A stretch of DNA of 64,000 bases from Auanema rhodensis. Taxonomy: Eukaryota; Nematoda; Chromadorea; Rhabditida; Rhabditidae. The notes under the pieces are model-generated. The model was not told the DNA's origin and made no database searches. It saw only the letters and a program-made list of their open reading frames with translations. Numbering within the stretch: the first letter of the stretch is position 1; each line of letters opens with the position of its first letter. Below, piece after piece: positions 49,798 through 60,700 of this stretch. The stretch is taken from the NCBI GenBank assembly GCA_964057225.1, contig OZ059896.1, forward strand, positions 9,238,001 through 9,302,000. The letters are read 5' to 3'. The position numbers were made by a program, and so were the translations under genes.

Positions 49798-51210
49798 TCA
49801 ATATCTTGAATGTGCACTTTTACTAGTTCCTCTATTTTCAGAATCCATAGTAACTTGATTAGATATTCTTGAAGAAATTCCAATAGTTTTCACGTCAATT
49901 TTCGATCTTCGGTATCCTAAAAAAATAGTTTAACGGAATATGTTACAAAATATTAAGAAATGGGTTTTTTTTGTAAATATGATGTATATTGTTAATGCAT
50001 TTGAAGATAGTCTAACCTTTTCTCCATATTTGACGAAACTCAGAATTAAAATATACGGTGATTAGACTGGAATTGAGATTTAAAAAACAGTGTACGTGAA
50101 CTTTATACTTACCCGTCCACGGAATGTACGCATACCCAGGCAAATGTGGTTAATAAGAATTTAATATACTTATTTTCAAAATGATTACTTAACACAAAAT
50201 ATGTTAGCAGTTCACAGACAAACACTATTCCTTGAAAACAAACCTATAAACATTGACAAGTTAATAAATAACAAATATATTTCAAGCACAGGTTCTCGTA
50301 CCTGTTTCAGGAAATTAACTTCGTCCGTTCGACGCCGAACACCGGATGATTTTGATGTATTATTAGAAATCTAAAACATATTTTATGAAAGAATCTTAAG
50401 AAACAGAACATACATTTCTATTCAAAGCATGAACTCTTAAAAGTGTGAACATATCAATTAGTACGACTAAAACTACAATCGCAGAAGATTTTACGAAATC
50501 AGTGTACCAAGCTATGATAAAGCAAATTTTGGAGTTGTGAAAATTGAAGTTCCAAAAATCGCCCGCATAATAAAACGAGCAGTCAGCTAAAAATAAAGCA
50601 ATTTTAAGAAAATGATATAAAGAATGGCAAAATACCTATTAAATAGTAATAAATTGTTGGTATGATAGAAATTAACCAAGTTGTGCATATTAAAGCTCTT
50701 GTATTCATTTTACTGAAAATGTTAAAATATTTTCTACTAATTTCATATAAACTGACCTGAAAATACGATCATACTGTAAAGGAAGCATTATAGCAGTCAT
50801 TCTATTGAGAGAAATCAGTAAATGACTATTGATGCATATATCGTAACAGATAAGGAGTATATGACCAAACCGATGTGAAATATCTTTCATGGATTGTACA
50901 TCACTAAATTCAAAGTTAAACTTTCAAAATTTAAAAAGCAAGACTACGCACAAGAATACCATAGGTGCGTAGAAAAATGTGAAAATAGTCAAGTGAACAG
51001 CTTCAGCAGTAGCTTGAGAAGTAGTAAGCTTTCCGAAGGCATTTTGAAGAGTTGATACTCGATTAATGAAAAACACTATGAACCAGTTGCAGCACATGCC
51101 AATAGCACTTATCTGGATCGAATGAAAAGTAAGTAAAAACATTTCTCACTTAAACTTACAATGAATATGATAGCCGCAACTATCTGATTTTCACCGAATG
51201 TTGAAAACAT
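49798..51210 (-). CDS. Srx-like 7TM chemoreceptor, copy C
   Basis: The start at 51210 gives its own exon 1 (MFSTFGENQIVAAIIFI). From GMCCNWF in exon 2 through exon 3, the DNA is nearly identical to copy B. Exon 4 (KMNTRALICTTWLISIIP), exon 5 (ADCSFYYAGDFWNF, HNSKICFIIAWYTDFVKS) and exon 6 (SKSSGVRRRTDEVNFLKQ) are its own again. Then come VCFQGIVFVCELLTYFVL, FLLTTFAWVCVHSVDGLITV and FNSEFRQIWRK. A phase-1 intron leads to the tail exon KTIGISSRISNQVTMDSENR, ending at 49798. All seven membrane segments and the frame are preserved. The gene is a patchwork: a 367 bp tract shared with B inside an otherwise diverged paralogue. Sensory GPCR role is inferred from the family. Confidence 0.83.
50736..51102. 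repeat. Conversion-like tract in receptor C
   Basis: 367 bp at offset 3600 from copy B (47136-47502), with a single visible difference near 51068. It begins in intron 3 and ends in exon 2, just after the first conserved Cys pair. Sequence on both sides is strongly diverged between B and C. Confidence 0.9.
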
Positions 51211-51378
51211 TTGTCGTTGGTTTTATACGAAGCAAATGAAAAAATGCAGCTATATTTATACAGGTAGATGGATCACATCTGACATTTTCAAAAAGTCAAA
51301 TTACATATTGAGATAATCTCCGAAAAGGATATTACCACGTGATACATTAAAATTATACTTTACACTTATCAAATTAAT

Positions 51379-51855
51379 ATATTTTGTTACTTTAATATTG
51401 ATACAATAAATAAAATTTATAAACATCATATTGTATAATTGACTTTGAACTCTTTTTAGTTGTTGAAAACTAAAAAATGAGATAATATTTAGAAGATATT
51501 GATATCAGTCTTATTAGAAAATAATAATATTTATTTGCTAGTAAAGTTTAAGATCTCTTATTTCAATTCAGATTAAGAAAAATACTAAATTTTCTAGTGA
51601 CATTATTATTCTTCACGTTTTACGTCATACCATAAAAGAGCTTTATGAAATCTTTCTAGTTCTCTGTATTTTTCATTTATTATTTGTGGGTGTCATACGT
51701 GATGATACTTCTTCTTATTTTGAAAGTGTAATCTTTCTATATTTATTAGAAACCTATGAAACTAAAAAAAAAGATGAAGATGATTATTTGCTCGTCAATC
51801 TAGTCAGTTCTGTAGAGTATCAAAATTAGCATATTTCATTTAGAAAAGTCACGTC
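51379..51855. repeat. Fragment of repeat block 1, third copy
   Basis: 477 bp matching 48074-48550 (offset 3305) and 44519-44995. It is flanked by unrelated sequence on both sides, so only an inner part of the receptor 5' flank is present here. Confidence 0.93.
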
Positions 51856-52061
51856 CTGTCAGTTATTAAATAATTTTCTTTTTTTTTATAAAATTGTATA
51901 TTATATTAAATAAATTTATATATTTGATGATTAGATTTCTTAAGAATTTATTCAGATATACTTCCTTGAAATGTTTGAGAAGTGTATAGAGGTGAACAGG
52001 TCAAGCTCCGCCCTTTTCTCTGAGTGGTTGAGTGATGTGAGGAATGCAGGGTTTCGCATCT

Positions 52062-52084
52062 TGATGTTCTGAATCAGAACATCA
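52062..52084. promoter_or_regulatory. Perfect 11-bp inverted repeat
   Basis: TGATGTTCTGA and its exact complement TCAGAACATCA are separated by one base. It lies about 80 bp upstream of the first ATG of the secreted coiled-coil gene. It could be a dimeric transcription-factor site; function is inferred from symmetry only. Confidence 0.3.
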
Positions 52085-52165
52085 TGAAAATTTTTGATAT
52101 TTATGTTTTCGTTTTTTATTTCTTTTTAATTATTGCTTTCACAGATATAGGACTATCAGTAGAAT

Positions 52166-55100
52166 GTATATATTTCACGTTTTGGTTTATTTATCAGCAG
52201 TTTCGGGTATAAAAGAAGGTTTGTATTCGAAACATTGGCTTTTTAAAAATTGCTTCATATAATTTACTAAAAATATGTAATGCTTTACAAGAAATTCAAG
52301 TGAACAAAATATTTTAACATTTACCATTCCCCCCTCCTCTCATGACAACTGGGTGACGCATAGAGCTCTTCTTCCAATTTAACTCTCCTCCAGTTTTCGG
52401 TAATGGGGTTCATTTCACAATTTAGTTGTATTGCACCTAAGTTAGACATGTTCGTTGACATATATCATTTACAGTTCAAAATGTCTTTCATACTATTAAA
52501 GAGTGAGTGACATACTTGACCATTTCTTGTAAAGTGTAAGTATATGTATACTCTGTTTCATTCTATTTGAGATGCATATACGCAAAATATCCAAGATCTC
52601 ATAATGTTGAAAACGCAGAAAACTATTTCATCTACATAAAACCTCTTATACTTCCTTTAAATTCAACTTCTAACGATGAACAGTGGTTCCTTTGAAGAAC
52701 ATATCGAAACCTTTTCTTCTAGTCATCAAAGAAAAGAATACTCCTAACTGATATTGAAATCGCGAATGTTTCTTCCATTGTCCCTTCAATAGGTCTTCGT
52801 AATAGCTAAGTGAGAAGTTTTAATATATCCGTGATTCATTACGAGGAAATACAGTATCTGCAAGGATTCGTCTCTAAAAAAAACAATTCCTAAAATCTGT
52901 TTTTCTATCTGATTTCCGGATAGACGTTGTCTTCCTTTCTAGTGTTATGTACCTAATTAGTTCATGTTGAGATATTTTATTGTCCTCAATTTTCTGAAGG
53001 TCTATTGTTAGTAATTAAATGAAATTATTCAGAATTTTAATCTCATATGTTTTATTAAAACGGATAAGTCAAAATTCATAATATAGGAGTATATCTGAAC
53101 AAAACTTCATATCAGATTTCAGAAATTATCCAACGACTAGCACAAGCATCCTATAAAGGGTCCTATAAAACGCCTATAGATCAGGTACACATTGACAAAT
53201 TAAAAACAAGTATATTTATAATTTTTTTCAGAATTATCATAACAGATCCAAATACCAGGATTTTGATGATCTAAAGTTTAGGAGATTATTTGGGGTAACT
53301 TCGTTATCTTTGAAAAAAGCTGCGCATGGGTCAAGAGTGAATAAAACATATGTTATAAATAGAACTTTAAAGCTCCAGGGTATTAGCTACAGAACGAATG
53401 CTACGGCCACCTTCGAACATTGGGCACCTAGAAGAAGCACTATTAGCCCCGTAATTTATTACAAATTGGTAAATATTATTTTTAAAATATATAACATTTA
53501 GATCCTTGAAGTTAGCGAAGATATCCCTGATGTCTCTCAAGTTAATGAGAATCATTCTCATTTTCCATCCAAATTTTCTGGAAAACGAAACTCGAGAAAA
53601 ATTAAACAAGTTAGTAATATTTGTCCGCTGCCATTCTCTCAATAAGTGGTTTTAATTATTAACGTTCAGATCACGAAAGGAGTTAAAGGGTTTGCACCGG
53701 CTGAAGTCGATCAGGAAGCAGTTAAACTGCTTGAAGAGGTTTTAAGGAATGAAAAAGTCAAACTAAGACATAATATAATTATTCGAAAAATCAAAGAAAC
53801 TAAAGAGGATGTTAGAAATCTAGAGAAACGGCTTGGCAAACCTAATCTAGAAAATCTGAAAAAGGTATGCTTAAATGTAAACGAGCGTTTACTTTTTTTT
53901 TGTGAAGATAAAGAGAAAAGGTGAAGTAGTAAATGATCGAGAAAAGATATTGCAAACACAACTAGCTATTCAAAAAAAGCTCAACGAAGCCGACCAATTG
54001 AAATATACAATAAGAGAAGGTGTCCTGTTTAAGGAAGGAAATATACCTATTGCTCGGTATGTTATATATTCATAATATTTTTACATATCAAATTATTTAG
54101 AGTGACAGGCAATCGACCAAAAACTAAAATGTATTCCTTCAATACAATTCATGCTTCAGAACAGACTAAAGTGGTAATGCTATTATAATGATGGAACAGT
54201 CCCCATCTTTCAGGAGTCCTCAAATATTGTAGTGGAAGGAACTACAACATTATTGCCAAATTCACTGAGTAAAAATCAGCGCGATGAACCAAATGTCAGA
54301 TTTGAATCACCCGATTTAGTATAACTGAAGAACAAAATATATTTATAGATCTTTCCAAGTAGCAGTAATCAATTGATGCAAAACACACAGGGGAACAACT
54401 CAGATAGTTTGGGTAAATTCAATGAATAGTATACTTACGAAGATTTTAGATCTCAAATCCACAGAAATTTCAAATGATAATATTGAAAATACAAAAACTC
54501 CGCCACCATATCCATTCAGCCATTGTTATATGAATATAGATGGTTTTTCTCTCTTTAAAACAGATAAATTCGTTAATTACAGGTTTCATATGTTGCAATC
54601 GTTATTTGGAATCTTTAATACGCAAAAGTTACCAACGATTAAAAAACGCTAAAAGATTCAATGATTGTAGTATTCAGAAAATATCTAATGAACTTCAAGA
54701 AGATGCTCAGGAAGTGTAAGTTGCTAACTATCAAACTTAAACTGAAAAGACTATAGGTTTAACACACCCTTCGAAACCATTGTAGCTCTAGATGATTTTG
54801 CCCTCAGGGCTCATTTTGCCGGAGATCTCATGTGTAAATTAATAGAAGACGGCCATTTCATCACTCTTTATGCTACAGCAATGCCGGTAATACATTAAAA
54901 TAAATAATATCCAAGTTATTTTTTAGGCTAAAGAAGGAGTGAAACTGGATCCATTGCATGTTATAACACCATTGGCAATTGATGTAAAAAATGGACAGTC
55001 AAGTAAGAACTTATAAAAAAAATGTTATTCGAAATCTTGCAGATATCAGCAATACAAAAGAAGTTAATACCTCAAACATCAATAATATCCATTTAAGAAG

Positions 55101-55194
55101 ATCAACAGAACTTAAAATACCTTTTCACGAATTGTCAAGAGAGGACATAGACAATGAACGTATGCTCACAAATGTAATAATGAATAAATCATGA
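52166..55194 (+). CDS. Secreted coiled-coil protein, unknown function
   Basis: The first exon (52166-52219) follows a TTTCACAG acceptor and encodes a short signal peptide (MYIFHVLVYLSAVSGIKE). It ends in phase 1 and joins in phase to EIIQRLAQASYKGSYKTPID at about 53119, across a 0.9 kb intron. Further exons encode a basic segment (FRRLFGVTSLSLKKAAHGS), an acidic/Ser stretch, and a charged coiled coil: EAVKLLEEVLRNEKVKLRHN, then KIKETKEDVRNLEKRLGKP and DREKILQTQLAIQKKLNEAD. A long low-complexity part follows, and then a compact segment FETIVALDDFALRAHFAGDL..HFITLYATAMP. It ends with an Asn/Ser-rich tail, stop at 55192-55194. I do not recognise a family. The middle exons (about 54280-54720) are the least certain. 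It is convergent with CCDC12, with 63 bp between stops. Confidence 0.6.
52480..53069. repeat. Receptor-spacer repeat block 3, second copy, inside an intron
   Basis: 590 bp nearly identical to 49074-49663. It lies wholly within the first intron of the secreted coiled-coil gene and ends about 50 bp before that gene's second exon. No receptor coding exon is kept here. Confidence 0.93.
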
Positions 55195-55257
55195 AAAATC
55201 CTTTGCTTGATAAGATATTGTGCAAGAATTAGTATATTAAGACATCAGGTCATTTTT

Positions 55258-55922
55258 CTACACACCAGCGTTTACGGTACTCACGAGATCACCTTTTCCT
55301 TCAGCTAATCGCTCTTTAATTAGTTCAGCAATTGCGCGCTGTGTTCTTCTCTCAAGCTTCTACAATAAATAAAAGATACATTTCATTTGACAAAATAGAA
55401 AAAACCTCTAATCGCTTTGAAATATCTCTTTTTAAATCCCAATCTATTTTTTTAGGGGCTAGGTTGGATATATCTACCATATCGACAGTTTTCACATCCA
55501 AAGAGTCCTGGAATAAAATGAGATAATTGCTGAATAAACAAAAAAACACCTTCAAATGCCCTTGAATTTCATCTTCAACTAAATTGAAAGGTACTTTACT
55601 ATCTATAGAGCCCAAAACTTCAGCTACGGGAGCATAACTCCTACAATTATAACCTTCATGCACTCTAAAAATATAGAATACCTGAATCCAGCACCATCCT
55701 CTTTACTTTTTTTTGTTGGTTTTTCCTGATCGACATAGTCTTCCTCTCTAAAAATTATAATTAAATTCTGAATGACAGTACAAAAACTTACTTCATTTCA
55801 ACACCATGGTACTTGGATTTCAATTGTAAAAGCTTTCTCTTGCGAGCCTGAGCGGCGATCTCTGCAGCATTCTGTGTGATTTCGTCGTCCTCATCAGATG
55901 AAACATGTGTTTCGTCAGTCAT
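55258..55922 (-). CDS. CCDC12: CCDC12 / Cwf18 pre-mRNA splicing factor
   Basis: ATG 55922 lies three bases after an ATTCAG acceptor. The protein starts with an acidic stretch (MTDETHVSSDEDDEI), then a coiled-coil basic helix (AAEIAAQARKRKLLQLKSKY). RSYAPVAEVLG matches the family's 'LRNYVP' block. The C-terminal signature DISNLAPKKIDWDLKRDISK followed by RLEKLERRTQRAIAELIKER is nearly the same as human CCDC12 (DLANLAPRKPDWDLKRD..KKLEKL..RTQRAIAELIRERL). CCDC12/Cwf18 is a small component of the activated spliceosome in the nucleus. Length is close to the human protein (about 165 aa). It shares a 431 bp spacer with the divergent ATP synthase gamma gene. Confidence 0.93.
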
Positions 55923-56353
55923 AATCTGAATAAACTTTTTAACTGACGTATACAAAGCTTCGATGTAATAGAATTGAAATATTATTAGAGAGAGTCAAAG
56001 TTCTATAATTAATTCGTTTGTAAGGAGGAACAAACAACTACTATTTTCGTTTAAACGAGTGTTTTATAAAATGGTCTTAGTACGATTACAACCGTATTGT
56101 AGAGTTGGGCGGTCTGAAGACATTATTGGAACAAAAATAACATTTTAAAAGAAAAAATTAAGTTTTGGTTGTTTAAATAATTTTGTTTTTCTTTAAAAAA
56201 CACAACAATATTTTAAAATGTCATTTGCATATATATATATATATATCTTAGTTTGTAAAATATATCAGGCTTAATGGCTAATTTTCTGTTCTTTTTCTAT
56301 GAATCGAATATCTATAACAGCTTATATTAAAAAGTTTATCGTTAAGGGTTATC
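55923..56353. promoter_or_regulatory. Shared divergent promoter region, CCDC12 / ATP synthase gamma
   Basis: 431 bp between two divergent housekeeping genes. It holds a 12-bp perfect palindrome TCGTTTAAACGA (56047-56058), a TATAAAA at 56065-56071 on the + strand, and a short TA run near 56229-56247. Promoter role is inferred from position. Confidence 0.4.
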
Positions 56354-57562
56354 ATGCTTGGCCAGACCGCAGGTACTGTTCGGCTCGTCGTAGGTTCTGC
56401 TTTCCAGCAGGAGAGGGGCTTTGCTACCCTCAAGGTTTATACATAAATATATCAAAAATATAAAATGTTTTTTTTCTCCAGGACATCTCGATTCGTGTTA
56501 AATCTGTTAAGAATATTCAGAAGATTACCAAATCAATGAAAATGGTTGCCGCTGCCAAATACGCTAAGGCAGAGAGAGATCTTAAGGTTCATTGTATAAC
56601 GTCTCGGCATTGAAATATTATTAAAATTAAGGGAGCCCGTGCCTATGGTGTTGGAGCTAGAGCTTTCTTTGACAATATTAACCCTGTTGAAGAAGGAGAG
56701 TCTAAGGATGAGAAGCAAAAGCAACTTCTTGTTCTTATTACCTCTGACAGAGGCCTCTGTGGTGGAGTTCACTCTGCTATCGTCAAGGTTTTCCATTATC
56801 TATTGACATTTAAATGTTTTTTCTCCTGTCAGGAAGCTAAGACCATCCTTAATAACAACCAAGACAAGGAAATAAAGGTTGCTTGTATCGGAGACAAAGC
56901 TCGTGCTGGATTACAAAGACTTTATGCCGATGTTTGTTAATTTATTTTTATTTTTAATTTTTTTTGTGTATAGAACATCCTTTTGGCCGGAAACGAAATT
57001 GGACGTCAGCCTCCTACATTCGCTGATGCTTCAATTGCCGCCAAAGCTATTCTTGACAGCAATTTTGACTTCGAGCAGGTTAATTGACTAGAAATTATTT
57101 TAGCAATAATAGGTTTAGGGTCATATCATTTTCAACAAATTCAAGTCTGTCGTTTCCTATGAAACTTCTAAGCTTCCAATTCTCCCATTGGAGGTAAGCG
57201 TTAATATTGTGATTCTGGTTTATTTATTTCTCGTTTAGGCTATCAAGGCTAAGGAATCTCTTAACACTTACGATTCCGTAGATGATGATGTTCTTCAATC
57301 TTACACCGAGTACTCCTTGGCTCAGCTTATTTATTATGCCATGAAGGAAGCTGCTACTTCCGAACAAAGTTCTCGTATGACTGCTATGGATGGTGCTTCA
57401 AAGAACGCTGGTAAGAATTCTATATTTCTATTTGAACTTTTTATACGCTATTTCTATTCAGGTGAGATGATTGATAAGCTTACTCTCGCTTTGAACCGAA
57501 CACGTCAAGCTGTGATCACTCGCGAATTGATTGAAATCATCTCTGGAGCTGCTTGTGTTTAG
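56354..57562 (+). CDS. ATP5F1C: ATP synthase F1 subunit gamma, mitochondrial
   Basis: The start [20 protein letters not shown] is an Arg/Ser-containing mitochondrial presequence, followed by RGFATLK. The mature part begins [20 protein letters not shown] and [14 protein letters not shown], the hallmark N-terminal helix of the gamma subunit. [19 protein letters not shown] is the conserved central motif. The C-terminal helix runs [20 protein letters not shown] then [20 protein letters not shown] and ends SGAACV. This is the rotating central stalk of F1 in the mitochondrial matrix; length and all signature blocks are normal. Coding sequence is richer in C at third positions than its neighbours, as expected of a highly expressed gene. 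Exportin-4 follows on the same strand after 193 bp. Confidence 0.97.
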
Positions 57563-57755
57563 ACGATAATTAGGCACTTTGACCATGTGCTGTCGCTTAG
57601 TTCGTCAATAACATTGTTTCTTAGATTTTCTTATTTAGTAAAGAGAGTAAATAATTGTTACATAAATTCTTTGAGGTCATTCCAAGTTTTTTTTATCTTA
57701 CAAATGTCCACAAAACCTGCAGCATTGAATGTTTAGGAATGAACTAATTGAAAAC

Positions 57756-60700
57756 ATGGATATCACGATTATCGAGAATGCTGCCAACACAATTTGGGTA
57801 TGTTAATGTGCAGCAAAGAAAGCTATAGCGAGGCTTTCAGGGTAATCCTAATGCGTCTAATGACGAAAGAAAAGATGCAGAAAGGGTTTTTCAAGAACTT
57901 CAAAAAGTATTAACGATTGAACATCTAACTCATATTATTTGTATGTTGTTTTATATTTTTGTGTTTATTTGTAAAGTTCAGCATCTACCCAGAATCAATA
58001 TGTTTTGTTTCAAGTAGCACAATACGCTGGAGAGCATGTCTTGAAACAATGGCCCCTACTTAATTCAGAACAGGTTATTAAGTCTTCAATCTAAAACAGT
58101 TTTCTTGTCTTTAGGTTGAATCAACTTATCAGTTGTTTCTAGAGTATGTTGTGAGTAATAAGGAGTTGTCTACGTTTGCTATATCTGCTTTTCTTCGTTC
58201 CGTTGCTATGATATTGAAACGAGGAAGTCTAGATAAAAAGACAGGATCTCAAACAAAGTTGTTTGAAGTCATTCGAAGCATGCTTACCAGCAATTGCCCA
58301 CGACTTGTGTGTTCATTTTTTTTCCATATCTGAATTCTTTTTCTAGCAATCTGTTGGCTGTCAATTCATATCAGCGATAACTGAGCAGTTTTCTTCACAT
58401 TGGCGAAATTCTGAGTTTTCGATTACTTGGGATTTCCATATTAGAGCCAAAAGTGAATTCGAGGTAAATTATTATTAATTTGAAAACATATTTTTGTGTT
58501 CTTCAGAAAACAGGCTTACGTTGTCTTCTTGAAATGTCTTTGGAAACTCTTCATCATTTATGTAGTTCTGTTGATATTCTTCGGAATGAGTTTGCCCATC
58601 GCCTTTGCGATAAGTTTTTAGAGGTTTTGCATTCATTATGCTGTATTTTGATATCTTATGCTTTAAGGTAGCAGAAAATATTTTTTCATGGAACTTTTCT
58701 TCTAGACTGTTTCGTAGATTGTTCGCATTATCACAGGTTTGTTTTACGTAACCTTATGCAAAATTATTGCGTTTATAGACAACTGCTGCCTTTCGTCCAC
58801 CTATTACATGGTCCGACTTGTTACAGAATGAAGAATTTTTCCCTCTTTTTTTCAAGGCACGATTTTTCAGTATTATTATAATTTTGTGTCAATTTTAGCT
58901 TCATTCGCTTATTCGACAAGATGAGGGTTTATGTGCCCGATCTATGTCATGCTTAGTTCAGTTAGCTGGTTTATCGGGAGAATGTATGAATGAGGGTGCC
59001 TCTGTTCCTACCGAACAAACGTTTGCTCAACGTTTTGTTAATTTGTTCACCCAACATCTGCTAGATCTTTTTGTAGATGGTTAGTGTTTATCAATTGTTT
59101 TGGTTTTTTAATGTACTGTGTTATGCAAATTGTTACTTTTGCAGGGCCACTACCTCACGAAGTACACAGTTTCTGTTTAATAATACAGCGATTGGTATTT
59201 TACCGTCCTCTTTCTTATATGATGCGTCTGCCTAACGATAATGGTGCAGGAGGATTGAGAGCTCGATTTTTTATGTATTGTAACAAATATGTAATTTATT
59301 TAACAGAAATAGCAATTCCAAAATCTATCGTAAGACCTATCTTGTTTTTCACTAGTATTAATGAAGTTCAGGCTCAATGTGAGCATGAAGATAAAGAATC
59401 ATTAGCTGTCTTGTTTGACACCTGGGTCACAATGCTACGAGGAAGATGGAGAACTGGTTATTCTGCTCATGCTCAACAAGAAATCGGTTTTCAATTTTTC
59501 CATAGGCTTTACATAAATATTTTCGTTAAGATGAAATGTTTTTCATTGGACCTACTTGGGATATTGTCCAGAAATTTTTCTATTGCGTCCAATCTTCGCC
59601 ATTAGGCAATAGACCTATTGCTAAAGATGAGGAGCACGATGAAGATAGTGATGATCGTGTGGTGAGTACTATATATCCTTCTTTGCATTTGTCCTGATTT
59701 CAGCTGTTTGAAAATATTTTAACAAGTTTGGGAGGTATGATACAATATAATGTTGGCCGGTTTCTTGAAAACATAGTCGGGTTAGTTCTGATATTTATGT
59801 GCTTCCTAGCATTTTCAATTCAGAACGTTCCGTGGAAAAGTCAGAGAATTACAAACTATCATGAATGAACCTATTAATCCTCAAACGCTAACTCTGTGGC
59901 AGGAAGACATGCATTGGTTTATGCTTATTTTTGGATATTCTCTCGTTATTGAAGAAGCTGATGGAACATGTTCTCTGTGTTGCGAAGTTTATGATTATCT
60001 GGATGAGTTAACCCAGAAGTCTGCAATCAAATTTAAGTTTGTGCTTAGTGTGAAATATCAATATATTATATTAATCTCCTTCAGCGAGGAAACCAAGCAG
60101 ATGTACCTGTGTCATTGTATGGAAAACCCCTTCGCTGATCGCCCAACTTCAAGCACAGAAATCGATCCTTTCATGATGTAACTTTTTAATATAATTTTGT
60201 TATTTACTGCTTTGTAACAGATTCGTTGGAGAGCTATTGAGCTGGGCGAGCATCCAATATCAGCTTTTACTAACTCAATCTACAGCCCATCTTGTCTCTC
60301 CTGAAGTAATTAGAAGTACTCTCATGTGTGTTAGAAAGTTTATCAATACTATTAGCCGCATTCCTGATTCAACAGGGGTTAGTTATTAATCATATCTTAT
60401 CCACCAAAATATCCACTCATTAAGGACAATGATCCAATATCTTGTCCATTTATCGACAGCTATGGACCATTCAATGATGTTCTTGTAAAGTTTTGCTTAG
60501 ATATGTCTTTTATTGTATTGAGAGAATACAGAGGAGAAGTCAAGTAATATTGTTTCTCATGAACTTGGATGAACAAAACTATTAATTTAGAGTTTGTGAG
60601 GAAGCTGTCTCTTTCTTATGTTGCTTGATTGAAACGAGAGCTAATGCGCTAGCAGCTGAACCTCAGCTTTTTAAACATCTAGCTGAGTTAGATATTGCTT

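Larger units (their letters stand above)
51211..52165. other. Intergenic region with a displaced receptor-spacer fragment
   Basis: 5' flank of receptor C up to about 51378 is unique. 51379-51855 is a copy of receptor A/B 5' flank. The remainder to 52165 is unique and contains a perfect 11-bp inverted repeat at 52062-52084. Confidence 0.6.

Noticed and set aside
53711-53959. Minus-strand frame at the coiled-coil exon
   Set aside because: It is antisense to a Glu/Lys-rich coding exon and reads as Phe/Ser/Leu runs.
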